Below are positions 41,398 through 49,940 of a DNA stretch of 64,000 nt, piece after piece. This DNA comes from Candidatus Cryptobacteroides onthequi. GTDB taxonomy: Bacteria > Bacteroidota > Bacteroidia > Bacteroidales > UBA932. The notes under the pieces are model-generated. The model was not told the origin of the DNA and searched no databases. It saw nothing but the letters and a program-made list of their open reading frames with translations. Each line of letters opens with the position of its first letter. Position 1 is the first letter of the stretch. The translations under genes and the position numbers were made by a program. The stretch covers positions 35,928 to 99,927 of the forward strand of contig JAGHSA010000008.1 of NCBI GenBank assembly GCA_018066125.1, written 5' to 3'.

Positions 41398-42291
41398 CTA
41401 TTCCCCCTCCTTGACCGGCTCGACGTGTATGGTGACATGCGTGTCGCTGCCGAATCGTTCTCTGATGGCTTTTTCTATATCGGTGGCTCTCTGGTGAGAC
41501 TCGCGCAGCGAAATGTCTCCGTCCATCCTGACATGCATCTCGATGGCGTAGTGGTTGCCTATGCGCCTGGTCCTCAGATGATGGGGCTGGTATATGTCGC
41601 CGAATGAGCTGGCGATGGAGATTATCTCTTTCTTGATGTCATCAGGCAGAGACCTTTCCATGAGGTCGCCTATCCCTTCGCCAAGCATCTTGACAGCCAC
41701 TTTGACTATGAATGCGCCGACGACGATGGACGCAAGGGGATCCAGGACGACCCATCTCTGGCCGAGAAGAATGGCGCCTCCGATGCCCGCAGCTGTGCCT
41801 ATGGATGACAGGGCATCGCTGCGGTGATGCCATCCATTGGCCCGGAGGGCCTGGGAATCGAGCCTGTCGGCCTTGGCGACTGTGTACCTGAATGTCGCTT
41901 CCTTGAGGACGATGGATACGATGGCGGCTGCGAGTGCGAGCAGTCCCGGACTGGTGAGGGGCTCACCGCGCAGCCATGCCGCTGTCTTTCCGGCGCCGCT
42001 GATGATGATGCCTATGGCCACGCCGAGCAGCGCGAGTCCTATGGCGGTGCTGGCGAGGGTCTCGTATTTGCCGTGTCCGTACTCGTGCCCGGTGTCTTCC
42101 GGCATGCTGCTGATGCGTACGAACACTATCACGACGACATCGGTGATGAAATCGGAGAAGGAGTGCACGGCGTCAGCTATCATTGCGGAGCTGTGCCCCA
42201 CGATTCCGGCGACAAACTTGAAGAGAAGGAGAAGCACGTTGACTGCTCCTCCCACAAGGGTTACCTTATATATTTCCTTCTCTCTGGTCAT
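41398..42291 (-). CDS. Cation diffusion facilitator (CDF) metal exporter
   Basis: A 297-residue inner-membrane metal/proton antiporter. Six hydrophobic segments are visible, with metal-site residues in SSAMIADAVHSFSDFITD (H-S-F-S-D) and GWHHRSDALSSIGT (HxxxD). The C-terminal cytoplasmic ferredoxin-like domain (about 210-295) ends in HVRMDGDISLRESHQRATD and THVTIHVEP. The HxxxD sites point to Zn, Mn or Fe; the metal cannot be fixed from this. Confidence 0.9.
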   Translation of the reverse strand: MTREKEIYKVTLVGGAVNVLLLLFKFVAGIVGHSSAMIADAVHSFSDFITDVVVIVFVRISSMPEDTGHEYGHGKYETLASTAIGLALLGVAIGIIISGAGKTAAWLRGEPLTSPGLLALAAAIVSIVLKEATFRYTVAKADRLDSQALRANGWHHRSDALSSIGTAAGIGGAILLGQRWVVLDPLASIVVGAFIVKVAVKMLGEGIGDLMERSLPDDIKKEIISIASSFGDIYQPHHLRTRRIGNHYAIEMHVRMDGDISLRESHQRATDIEKAIRERFGSDTHVTIHVEPVKEGE

Positions 42292-42309
42292 ATGGATAAA
42301 TGGTTGCGC

Positions 42310-43413
42310 CTATTTGCCCCTCGGGACTTCGAACCAGGTCCCGAATGCCTTCGACCTGTCGCGTGGGGCGCGTATGATCTTCTCTCCGTCGAATGCCATG
42401 TGCCAGAGTATGCGTCCGCTGTCCTCCCTGATCCATGACTCGAATCCTCTGACCCCTTCGCGCATGAGGAATACCCTTGCGCCGCCTGGCAGGTGGTTGG
42501 TCACGGTATTGGCACCGGAGAAGCGCCCGTAGCACATCGCAATGCCGTGATACGCCGCTGCAAAGTCGTTGTCATGGTCGTGGCCTACAGATACGCCGAC
42601 GACGCTTCCACCCTCTTTCATTGCGGCGAACATGCCGGTGTTGAGCTCTGCGCAGCAGATGCATTCGCCCCTGATGCCCAGGGTCTTGGTGGAACTCCAT
42701 GTGCCCTCGCGCGGGTCGTCATGGTCCGCCCAGGCGTCGATGTATTCGCGCAGCGGGATGTGGAAGAAGGCGAGAGACTGTGCGAGGCTGCCGTCATCGG
42801 CTGTCCTGGCGCTGCATCTGTCCCTCATCCACTGAACCTGCGCCGGCGAGAACCAGTCGTAGCATCCCTTGCCGTCAAGGACGGCGTCGGAGTGCGAGTC
42901 CATGCAGAACACATAGAATCCGTTGCCTTTCGCGTCAGCTGCAGCCGCGGCTGACGCGGCTACGGGAAGCTCCACGTCATCGAGCTCGCCGCTTTTCTTG
43001 TCCAGGCTGTTCATGCTGAATCTGCCCGCCGTGATGAGTGAGGACATCTCGGCGCGGGTGAGATCCTGCTCCTCGTCATGGTTGCCGAAAACGACGCACC
43101 ATGGGACCTGGTATGAGTCGAGTCTGGATATGAGTCTCTCCCATTCCGGAGCGGCAGGCTTCACGGTCACGACGTCGCCGGTGAGCACTATGAGGTCGGG
43201 TTTTTCGCTGGCCACGATGCAGTCCATCCTGTCATAGACGGCCTTCGCCTCATCGGGGAGTGTGGTCCTGATGTGGGTATCAGTGAACTGGACGACCTTG
43301 AAAGTGCCGTCGGGGTTGAACTTGAGCTCCGGCTGGCGCTGTCTGGCATGCGTGCCGGTGCATATGGTGAGTGCGGCCGCGATCAGAACGGCTCTGCTGA
43401 AAATGTGCATCAT
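42310..43413 (-). CDS. Exported calcineurin-like metallophosphoesterase
   Basis: A 367-residue exported phosphoesterase. A signal peptide (ending THARQ) precedes the dimetal core: QFTDTHIR (DxH), LTGDVV (GD), VFGNHDEE (GNHD), FFHIPL and SVGHDHDND (GHxH). It probably hydrolyses phosphomonoesters or diesters in the periplasm. The frame continues upstream to 43530, but that stretch overlaps the divergent gene. A full promoter (43417-43447) lies directly before two adjacent ATGs at 43413 and 43410; either start would make a leaderless or nearly leaderless mRNA. Confidence 0.82.
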   Translation of the reverse strand: MMHIFSRAVLIAAALTICTGTHARQRQPELKFNPDGTFKVVQFTDTHIRTTLPDEAKAVYDRMDCIVASEKPDLIVLTGDVVTVKPAAPEWERLISRLDSYQVPWCVVFGNHDEEQDLTRAEMSSLITAGRFSMNSLDKKSGELDDVELPVAASAAAAADAKGNGFYVFCMDSHSDAVLDGKGCYDWFSPAQVQWMRDRCSARTADDGSLAQSLAFFHIPLREYIDAWADHDDPREGTWSSTKTLGIRGECICCAELNTGMFAAMKEGGSVVGVSVGHDHDNDFAAAYHGIAMCYGRFSGANTVTNHLPGGARVFLMREGVRGFESWIREDSGRILWHMAFDGEKIIRAPRDRSKAFGTWFEVPRGK

Positions 43414-43416
43414 ATC

Positions 43417-43447
43417 CAAAAATAGGGAATTTTGGGATTTATAGCAA
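43417..43447 (-). promoter_or_regulatory. Full promoter (-33 TTG, 20-nt spacer, -7 TATTTTTG)
   Basis: On the minus strand TTG (43447-43445) and TATTTTTG (43424-43417) are 20 nt apart. The G of the -7 box is 4 nt before the ATG at 43413 and 7 nt before the ATG at 43410. Confidence 0.65.
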
Positions 43448-43466
43448 TGAGGTGCGTGTTTTTGCT

Positions 43467-43474
43467 TAAATTTG
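43467..43474 (+). promoter_or_regulatory. -7 promoter box, TAAATTTG
   Basis: Exact TAnnTTTG, 32 nt before the ATG at 43507. It lies back to back with the phosphoesterase promoter. Confidence 0.5.
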
Positions 43475-43506
43475 TTCCCGTTGAAATCAAGTGACGGGGA
43501 CGGACG

Positions 43507-44223
43507 ATGGATAGAAACAGACATATACATATGCTGACAAGGTACGCCTATTCCACCGGAGGTATCTTTCTGGTAGCCTTCGCCATCGCGATGATGGTCC
43601 GCTGCAACCTCGGAGTGAATACCCTTTCCGGGCCGCCATACGTGCTTACTCGCCGGTTCCCGGGAAGCCTTACCCTCGGGCAGTACACTGTTCTGGTCAA
43701 TACTCTCTTCATCCTGATACAGCTGGCGGTGCTCAGGAGCCGTTTCAAGTTCAGATACCTTCTCCAGATCGCTGCGTCAATGGTGTTGGGCAGCTTCATC
43801 GATCTGAGCAATATCATGCTCTCATGGCTCGAGCCTGTCAGTCTTGCAGAGCGCATCGTCCTTTTGGTCATGGCTTGCGGCATATCGGCATTCGGAGTCA
43901 GCATGGAGGTGGTTGCCGACAGCTGGATGCTGTCCGCAGAGATGACCGCCGATGCCATCGCCATGGTTACCTCATTCAGGTTCAGAGATGTAAAAGTGGC
44001 CATGGATTCTGCCATACTTTTAGTCACGGTGACGCTCTGCCTGTCATTCTTCGGCAATCCATTCTGTGCAGGGGAGTACAGCGGCTTCTGGGACTGCATG
44101 ACCGCCAGAGCCCCCGGCGTCGTGGTGGGTATGGGGACAATCGTGTCATCCGTGCTCATAGGGCTACTCATGCGCTTCACCGACCCGCTGGCGGAAAGAT
44201 GGCTGGGGAAGCTTTTGAAATAG
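43507..44223 (+). CDS. YczE/YitT-like integral membrane protein
   Basis: A 238-residue membrane protein with about five or six hydrophobic segments (GGIFLVAFAIAMMVRCNLG, LGQYTVLVNTLFILIQLAVL, IVLLVMACGISAFGVSMEV). The early NLGVNTLSGPPYVL and later GLLMRF-type segments resemble the YczE/DUF6198 group. Function is unknown; a transporter or membrane regulator is possible. It precedes galM by 50 bp, but galM has its own promoter box. Confidence 0.65.
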   Translation: MDRNRHIHMLTRYAYSTGGIFLVAFAIAMMVRCNLGVNTLSGPPYVLTRRFPGSLTLGQYTVLVNTLFILIQLAVLRSRFKFRYLLQIAASMVLGSFIDLSNIMLSWLEPVSLAERIVLLVMACGISAFGVSMEVVADSWMLSAEMTADAIAMVTSFRFRDVKVAMDSAILLVTVTLCLSFFGNPFCAGEYSGFWDCMTARAPGVVVGMGTIVSSVLIGLLMRFTDPLAERWLGKLLK

Positions 44224-44236
44224 CACGGAGATTGCA

Positions 44237-44244
44237 TATATTTG
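44237..44244 (+). promoter_or_regulatory. -7 promoter box, TATATTTG
   Basis: Exact TAnnTTTG, 29 nt before the galM ATG at 44274. Confidence 0.55.
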
Positions 44245-44273
44245 AGGAAGGAAATCACTAAAACGACAATCAT

Positions 44274-45317
44274 ATGGATATCAAGAAGTCGCTCTGGGGC
44301 ACATCCCCATGCGGAAAGGAAATCTACAAGTACACCATGACCAACGCCTCCGGCGCGTATGTCGAGCTCTCGCCGGTGGGTGCAGGCATCGTCGGCATCT
44401 ATGTACCTGACAGGGACGGCAAGATAGGCAACGTCATACTCAACTACCCGGATGCACTTTCATACTTTGCAGACGGTCCATGCGCCGGCAAGTGCCCGGG
44501 CCGCTTCGCCAACCGTATCGCCAAGGGAAAATTCTCGCTTGACGGCAAGGAGTACGACCTCCCGATCAACAACGGACCGAACCACCTTCATGGCGGTCCG
44601 GACGGATTCCAGAACAAGGTGTGGGAAAGCCGCATCGAAGGCGACGCGGTAGAGTTCATGTATTTCTCGGCAGATGGCGAAGCCGGATATCCGGGCAACC
44701 TCAAGGTCGTGGCTCACTATGAGTGGAATGATGCATGCGAGCTCAAACTCACCTTCACCGCGCAGACAGATGCCGCCACCGTGGTGAACCTCACAAACCA
44801 TGTATATTTCAACCTCAATGGCACAGGCTCATGTCTGGACCATGTGCTCAAGCTCAACGCTTCTGAGTTCCTCCCTACCGATGACACTCTCATCCCAGTG
44901 GGAGAGTCCGTGCCAGTTGCCGGCACTCCTATGGATTTCACCGTGTCAAAGCAGCTCGGACAGGATATCGAGAAGCCATATGATGCATTGAAGTTCGGCA
45001 AGGGATATGACAACTGCTACCTCATCGACGGCGCCGAGCCTGGACAGATCCAGCTCGCTGCAGAACTCTGGTCAGAGGAGAGCGGAAGGAAGCTCGAGGT
45101 CTATACCACCCAGCCGGGAGTCCAGGTATATACAGGCAACTGGCTTTCAGGATGTCCCGATGGCCCTGACGGATACAAGTACCAGGACTATGATGCAGTG
45201 GCCATTGAATGCCAGCACTATCCTGACTCGCCGAACCATCCGGACTACCCGACAACAGTTCTCCGTCCTGGAGAGGTGATGGAAGAAGCCATCATCTGGG
45301 TGTTCAAGGCTGAATAG
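44274..45317 (+). CDS. galM: Aldose 1-epimerase (mutarotase)
   Basis: A 347-residue mutarotase that interconverts alpha and beta anomers of D-glucose and D-galactose. Conserved segments are FANRIAKGKFSLDGKEYDL, NNGPNHLHGGPDGFQNKVW (substrate His), LTNHVYFNLNGTGS (catalytic His), TQPGVQVYTGNWL and the C-terminal VAIECQHYPDSPNHPDYP, whose Glu is the catalytic base. No signal peptide is present, so it is cytoplasmic. It would support galactose use, matching the GH27 alpha-galactosidase elsewhere in the window. Confidence 0.93.
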   Translation: MDIKKSLWGTSPCGKEIYKYTMTNASGAYVELSPVGAGIVGIYVPDRDGKIGNVILNYPDALSYFADGPCAGKCPGRFANRIAKGKFSLDGKEYDLPINNGPNHLHGGPDGFQNKVWESRIEGDAVEFMYFSADGEAGYPGNLKVVAHYEWNDACELKLTFTAQTDAATVVNLTNHVYFNLNGTGSCLDHVLKLNASEFLPTDDTLIPVGESVPVAGTPMDFTVSKQLGQDIEKPYDALKFGKGYDNCYLIDGAEPGQIQLAAELWSEESGRKLEVYTTQPGVQVYTGNWLSGCPDGPDGYKYQDYDAVAIECQHYPDSPNHPDYPTTVLRPGEVMEEAIIWVFKAE

Positions 45318-45468
45318 AGACATTCTTCGTACATTTTGTAAATAATTAATACAAAATTGAAACTGCCTGGATGAAAATTCAGGGGGAGTGACTATATTGC
45401 GCCATAAGTGTCGCCATATTTTATAATTCAACCGCCAATAAGTATCGGTTGTTTAAGATTGTGGCTAT

Positions 45469-45828
45469 ATGGCAATATCTGAACACATTCGGGTTTCTAT
45501 CGTGCGGAACCTGTCGATGTTTCTTGACAGCAGAGGCTTCACAGACAGTCAGATCAATGTCTCCTCTCTGGCTGAACTGCTTGATACGAACCGTGTGTAT
45601 CTGACATACGTGGTGAAGAAGGAGTATGGACTTTCTGTGACCGGGCTCATCGCCAAGCGGAGGGTCGAGTATGCGAAGTCACTGATAATGCATGAAACAC
45701 ACCCCCTGAGGGTCAAAGAGCTGGCCGCGAGGTCGGGATTCCGTTCGTCCACAAGTTTCTATCGTACATTTCTCCGGCTTGAAGGCTGTCCTCCAAGTGA
45801 CTGGATAGCCACAAACAGCCGGCAGTGA
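45469..45828 (+). CDS. AraC-type helix-turn-helix regulator, DNA-binding domain only
   Basis: A 119-residue protein made of an AraC/XylS DNA-binding domain with almost no additional sequence. The first HTH is VSSLAELLDTNRVYLTYVVK and the second is VKELAARSGFRSSTSFYRTF, ending in SDWI. No sensor domain is fused. It probably controls a neighbouring gene such as the FAD oxidoreductase 46 bp downstream or galM upstream (inference). Confidence 0.8.
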   Translation: MAISEHIRVSIVRNLSMFLDSRGFTDSQINVSSLAELLDTNRVYLTYVVKKEYGLSVTGLIAKRRVEYAKSLIMHETHPLRVKELAARSGFRSSTSFYRTFLRLEGCPPSDWIATNSRQ

Positions 45829-45860
45829 TCCCATCGGATGGAAATATAGATACAAATGAT

Positions 45861-45868
45861 TATCTTTG
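45861..45868 (+). promoter_or_regulatory. -7 promoter box, TATCTTTG
   Basis: Exact TAnnTTTG. Its last base is 7 nt before the ATG at 45875, consistent with a leaderless transcript; ATG 45887 would leave a short leader. Confidence 0.55.
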
Positions 45869-45874
45869 CCCGAA

Positions 45875-47740
45875 ATGACACTGCATATGAGACGTTTGAC
45901 AGCGCTTTTCCTTTCATCTATCCTATTCATGATTTCATGCGGCCATGGTTCTGACATCTTTGTCGAAGCAGAGGCTTTTCAGCATACCGGAGGATGGGTG
46001 ACAGACAATCAGTCGATGATGCAGATGGGGTCTCCATATCTCCTTGCCCACGGAATGGGAGTACCTGTGGAAGACGCCGTCACCACTGTTACGGCAGATG
46101 CTGCCGGGCGCTACCACATGTGGGTGCGTACGCGTGACTGGGTGAAACGCTGGGACGCCGACGGATCGCCTGGACGTTTCCAGGTCATGGTAAACGGCCG
46201 TCCCGCAAAGCCTGTTTTCGGCACAGAGGGTGCCGAATGGCACTGGCAGGATGGAGGAACTGTGCGTCTGGTCAAGGGTGAGAATAATATATCCCTGCAT
46301 GACCTGACTGGATTTGAAGGACGCTGTGACGCATTATACTTCACCATGGATGCCAAGGAAGCCCCTCAGACGAGGCCGTGTGAGACCCGTGAGGCGGTTG
46401 ACGGGGGTGAATACGATCTGGTCGTAGTGGGTGGCGGCATCGCCGGCATATGCGCTGCGGTGAGTGCCGCACGTTTCGGTTGCAGGGTAGCTCTGGTCCA
46501 GAACCGTCCTGTCCTCGGCGGCAACAACAGCTCCGAGGTGCGTGTCGGCCTCTCCGGCCGAATATTCCAGGAGCCGTACCCGAAGCTCGGCATCCTTCTC
46601 GATGAGATGGGTATCTGGGGCCATTGGAACAATGTCGAGGCCAACGAGGATCCATCATCCGAGCGCAGCCGCCATATCAGGGCCGTGCTCGATGCCCATC
46701 CGGAGAAGATGATCCACAACGCAGGCCCTGCCTCCAATTACGGCGATGATCTCAAGCTCGCCCTTGTGCAGGCCGAGCCGAATATCACCCTTTTCCTCAA
46801 CACACAGGTGATGTCTGTGACCAAGGACGGTGCCCGGATAGTTTCGGTGACAGGTCAGGACATCGTGACAGGGGAGAGGACTGCCTTCAGGGGCCGGCTT
46901 TTCGCGGACTGCACAGGTGACGCCACGCTCGGCTGCCTTGCCGGCGCCGATTACCGCATGGGACGCGAGAGCAAGGCTGAGACAGGGGAACAGGATGCCC
47001 CGGAGACAGGGGACAGCATGACCATGGGCATGTCGGTGCAGTGGTATTCCGGCGAGACGGAAGAGGAAAGCACCTTCCCTGAATGCCCTTGGGCATTGAG
47101 CTTCAATGAGGATACCTATGTCAAGACGACCCGCGGCGACTGGGACTGGGAGGCCGGAATGAATGACGACCAGATCGAGGATGCCGAGTATGTCCGCGAT
47201 CATGCCCTCCGTGCCGTTTATGGCAACTGGGACTATATCAAGAACAGGAGCTCCGTCAGGGACGAATATGCCCGCCGCAAACTGGAATGGGTGGCGTACA
47301 TCGGTGGCAAGAGGGAGTCTCGCAGACTCCTTGGCGACTATATCCTGGTCGAGGAGGATCTCCTCAATACGGTCAGGTATGAGGATGCCACGTTCACGAC
47401 CACATGGACGATAGATCTGCATTATCCGAAGATCATCCCGGGATTCGAGGGAGATCCGTTTCTGGCAAAAAATACGGCACCGCACATCAAGCCGTGCACG
47501 GTGCCCTACAGGTGTCTTTATTCACGCAATGTGGACAATCTCTTCATGGCGGGACGCGATATCAGTGCAACTCACATCGCGCTCGGCTCCATCCGCGTGA
47601 TGCGTACGGGTGCCATGATGGGAGAGGTGGTCGGGATGGCCGCGTCCATATGCCGCGACAAATCGACCGATCCTCGGGGTGTGTATCAGGAGTATCTTCC
47701 CGAGCTGAAAGCGCTCATGACCCGCGGTTGCGGGAAGTGA
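45875..47740 (+). CDS. Exported FAD-dependent oxidoreductase lipoprotein
   Basis: A 621-residue lipoprotein (lipobox MISC, Cys22). Residues about 25-165 form a carbohydrate-binding-like beta-sandwich (AGRYHMWVRTRDWVKRW, GRFQVMVNGRP). The rest is an FAD-binding fold with the GxGxxG-type VVVGGGIAGICAAVSAARFG, then LGGNNSSEVRVGLSGRIFQ, which is typical of the Bacteroidota FAD-dependent oxidoreductase family (PF12831-like), and the closing NLFMAGRDISATHIALGSIRVM. The substrate is unknown; sugar-linked oxidation is plausible from the fused module. In-frame ATG at 45887 is an alternative start. The stop abuts the convergent lipoprotein gene with no gap. Confidence 0.8.
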   Translation: MTLHMRRLTALFLSSILFMISCGHGSDIFVEAEAFQHTGGWVTDNQSMMQMGSPYLLAHGMGVPVEDAVTTVTADAAGRYHMWVRTRDWVKRWDADGSPGRFQVMVNGRPAKPVFGTEGAEWHWQDGGTVRLVKGENNISLHDLTGFEGRCDALYFTMDAKEAPQTRPCETREAVDGGEYDLVVVGGGIAGICAAVSAARFGCRVALVQNRPVLGGNNSSEVRVGLSGRIFQEPYPKLGILLDEMGIWGHWNNVEANEDPSSERSRHIRAVLDAHPEKMIHNAGPASNYGDDLKLALVQAEPNITLFLNTQVMSVTKDGARIVSVTGQDIVTGERTAFRGRLFADCTGDATLGCLAGADYRMGRESKAETGEQDAPETGDSMTMGMSVQWYSGETEEESTFPECPWALSFNEDTYVKTTRGDWDWEAGMNDDQIEDAEYVRDHALRAVYGNWDYIKNRSSVRDEYARRKLEWVAYIGGKRESRRLLGDYILVEEDLLNTVRYEDATFTTTWTIDLHYPKIIPGFEGDPFLAKNTAPHIKPCTVPYRCLYSRNVDNLFMAGRDISATHIALGSIRVMRTGAMMGEVVGMAASICRDKSTDPRGVYQEYLPELKALMTRGCGK

Positions 47741-48184
47741 TCATTTCTTCTTGGTCATCTTGACCGTGCCGGTAGCGTCGAAGCGCCCCTTGTACCATGA
47801 CTTGTCGCCCTTCTTTGTCTGTTTCAGATTGAGATCCTGTTCGCTTATAGACAAGTCTTCAAACTCTCCTCCGTTGGCTTCGCCATCGATGTCTATGAGG
47901 CTCATGCGGCAGAAATTGCTGTGCTCAAGATACATTTTGACCTTTCCGCTTTTACCGGACCTTGCCACCTCTTTGCCTTCGTGATAGTTTTCACGTACCG
48001 AGATGCCCTCGATAGGGTTCCCGTTCTCATCCGTGATGACTATGTTCACATCATAATCGGCATATGGCGTACCATACATGACGGCTCCGCTGATTCCGGT
48101 TCCGAGAATGTCACCTGATTCGCAGGATGTCAGACCGGCCAGTCCAGCCAGCCATGCGATGACGGTTTTCCATTTGTTCTTCAT
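47741..48184 (-). CDS. Radical SAM-associated lipoprotein, copy B
   Basis: A 147-residue lipoprotein (lipobox LTSC, Cys21) paralogous to the product of 49273-49707. Shared features are the N-terminal KTVIAWLAGL, the beta-rich YDVNIVITDENGNPIEGIS, IDGEANGGEFEDLSI, and an almost identical C-terminus WYKGRFDATGTVKMTKKK. It is the last gene of the radical SAM operon, 15 bp downstream of the enzyme. From memory it fits the NCBIfam model for lipoproteins accompanying Bacteroidales radical SAM proteins (TIGR04134). It may be the substrate or partner of the enzyme; function unknown. Confidence 0.75.
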   Translation of the reverse strand: MKNKWKTVIAWLAGLAGLTSCESGDILGTGISGAVMYGTPYADYDVNIVITDENGNPIEGISVRENYHEGKEVARSGKSGKVKMYLEHSNFCRMSLIDIDGEANGGEFEDLSISEQDLNLKQTKKGDKSWYKGRFDATGTVKMTKKK

Positions 48185-48199
48185 ATCACGCCTGATTGG

Positions 48200-49276
48200 T
48201 TAGTTTTTATACATCTTGTTGTAAACGCACTGGATGAGTTCCCCGTTCTCATCGCGCAGGTGCATGCCGTTGCCCATGCAGTATCGGAAGTGTCTGCACT
48301 GCGCGCATTCACCCTTCTTCATCCAGCTGCGGTCGCGGTACGGCTGGAATCTTTCATTCCAGACTGTCCAGAAGTCGTCCGTGTAGATGTTCCCCTGATG
48401 ATAGTCGGCCCTGATGCTGGCGCAGGCCGAGATGGAACCGTCAGAAAGCACGGAAGCGGTGGTGAGCCCGGCGCTGCAGGTGTAGAAGCCGTCCCTTACC
48501 TTGCCTTCGTATGGACCGGTGAAGCCTTCGCACATGAAGTCGCATCTGATGCGTCCTTCCCGGCGTGTCTCTACAATGAAGTCAAGCACTCTGCGCAGCT
48601 GCTCTCCGCTGATCTGCATGTCCCTGTTGCCCTTGGCACGGCCCTGTGGGAACACGGTGAAGAGACGCCATGCCTTCATTCCCAGGCTGATGAGGTGCTC
48701 CCTGATGGCAGGGAGACTGTCTATGTTGCGGGCATTGACACATGTGACCACGTCTGCTGTGATGCCGCTGCGGGCTATGATGCGTATGGCCTCGGAAGCA
48801 CGGCCGAAACTGCCAGGACGTCCGCGCATCCAGTCGTGATCCTCCTCCAGCCCGTCCAGACTGACGGTGATGGAGTGGAGTCCCGAATGCCTGAGTCTCT
48901 GGAACCTCTCTTCTGTGAGGGCGTACCCGTTGGTGACCATGCCCCATGGGAAACCTTTGAGGTAGATCTCGCGTCCGCAGGCTTCGAGATCGCTCCTCAT
49001 GAGCGGCTCTCCTCCGGTGATGACAACCATCACCTTGTGCGGGTCAGTGTGCGCCGCGATGCTGTCAAGGGCCTTTGAGAAGTCTTCGAATGGCATGTCG
49101 GGAGTGAGCTCCTGCACCTTGCAGTCGCTGCCGCAGTGCTGACAGCGGAGGTTGCAGCGCAGAGTGCATTCCCAGAACAGCTGGGTGAGAGGATGCTCCC
49201 CGGCAGCCTTCCTGACGATGCTGCGGTGCATCTCCAGCAGAAGTTTCTGAGTGATGGACAGATCTGATGACATCAT
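48200..49276 (-). CDS. Radical SAM/SPASM protein with lipoprotein partners
   Basis: A 358-residue radical S-adenosylmethionine enzyme. The [4Fe-4S] motif is C41NLRCQHC48, a CxxxCxxC, followed by VVITGGEPLMRSDL (SAM-binding GGE) and ITVSLDGLEEDHDWMRG. The C-terminal SPASM-type domain has Cys in FYTCSAGLTT, SISACASI, GECAQCRHFRYCMGN and IQCVYNK, enough for auxiliary clusters. SPASM enzymes typically modify peptides or proteins. It overlaps the upstream lipoprotein gene by 4 bp (ATGA), so translation is coupled. From memory it matches TIGR04133, found in Bacteroidales next to a small lipoprotein. The reaction is undescribed to my knowledge. Confidence 0.88.
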   Translation of the reverse strand: MMSSDLSITQKLLLEMHRSIVRKAAGEHPLTQLFWECTLRCNLRCQHCGSDCKVQELTPDMPFEDFSKALDSIAAHTDPHKVMVVITGGEPLMRSDLEACGREIYLKGFPWGMVTNGYALTEERFQRLRHSGLHSITVSLDGLEEDHDWMRGRPGSFGRASEAIRIIARSGITADVVTCVNARNIDSLPAIREHLISLGMKAWRLFTVFPQGRAKGNRDMQISGEQLRRVLDFIVETRREGRIRCDFMCEGFTGPYEGKVRDGFYTCSAGLTTASVLSDGSISACASIRADYHQGNIYTDDFWTVWNERFQPYRDRSWMKKGECAQCRHFRYCMGNGMHLRDENGELIQCVYNKMYKN

Positions 49277-49707
49277 CCGTTGATTTTCTTTTTGGTCATC
49301 TTGACTGTGCCGGTGGCGTTGAAACGTCCTTTGTACCAGCCTTCGCCTTTCTGTGTGCGGGTCAGCTTGAGATCCCTGCTGTCTTCGATGGATTTGTCTT
49401 CAAAGTCTCCTCCATTGGCTTCGCCGTCGGTGTCTTTCAGGGTGAAGAAGCAGCCCGTCTCATGTGGCAGCTCTGCTTTGATGATTCCGTCCTTGTCTGA
49501 TATGCCGATCTGTGAACCTTCAGGATAGGATCTTGTGGCCGAAATGCCTGGTATTGGATTGCCGTCCTCATCGGTGACAAGGATGTTGATGTCGTAGTCT
49601 GAGTACGGGCAGCCGTACATTTCCACACCTTGGCCGATCTGCTCGCATGAGGAGATGCTCACAAGTCCTCCCAGCCACGCCAGGACTGTTTTCCAATGAC
49701 TTTTCAT
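49273..49707 (-). CDS. Radical SAM-associated lipoprotein, copy A
   Basis: A 144-residue lipoprotein (lipobox ISSC, Cys21) that starts the radical SAM operon. Conserved with copy B: YDINILVTDEDGNPIPGIS, DTDGEANGGDFEDKSI and WYKGRFNATGTVKMTKKK. Extra cysteines occur in MYGCPYSD and HETGCFFTL, the latter near the position of a Cys in copy B. The promoter box is 69 nt upstream. Its stop overlaps the radical SAM start. It is a candidate modification target; the invariant C-terminal segment is the strongest clue. Confidence 0.75.
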   Translation of the reverse strand: MKSHWKTVLAWLGGLVSISSCEQIGQGVEMYGCPYSDYDINILVTDEDGNPIPGISATRSYPEGSQIGISDKDGIIKAELPHETGCFFTLKDTDGEANGGDFEDKSIEDSRDLKLTRTQKGEGWYKGRFNATGTVKMTKKKING

Positions 49708-49775
49708 AATAGATTCGATCTCATTTCTGACAGATAAACGCCCGATATGGGAAAATACGTCTTTCCCCCGAACAG

Positions 49776-49783
49776 CAAAGGTA
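49776..49783 (-). promoter_or_regulatory. -7 promoter box of the radical SAM operon, TACCTTTG (minus)
   Basis: Exact TAnnTTTG on the minus strand, 68 nt before the start codon of lipoprotein A. Confidence 0.55.
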
Positions 49784-49940
49784 TAAAAAATAGCCTTTCA
49801 TATACTCTGACGTGCCTGAAGATTCACGCCGCTTCGGTTGCTTCGGTCGCTGACTGGCCCATCGTCACCGTCTCGTCTCGGGCTGCCCTGCTGACCAAAC
49901 TGATAGGAGAATGCACTCGGGCTACGATCTTGTGCACCAT

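Noticed and set aside
42430-42450. T-loop-like GACTCGAATCC as a tRNA hint
   Set aside because: It lies within the phosphoesterase coding sequence with no cloverleaf around it.
46655-47485. 276-codon minus-strand frame in the FAD oxidoreductase gene
   Set aside because: Antisense to conserved FAD-binding and substrate-domain sequence; no family recognised.
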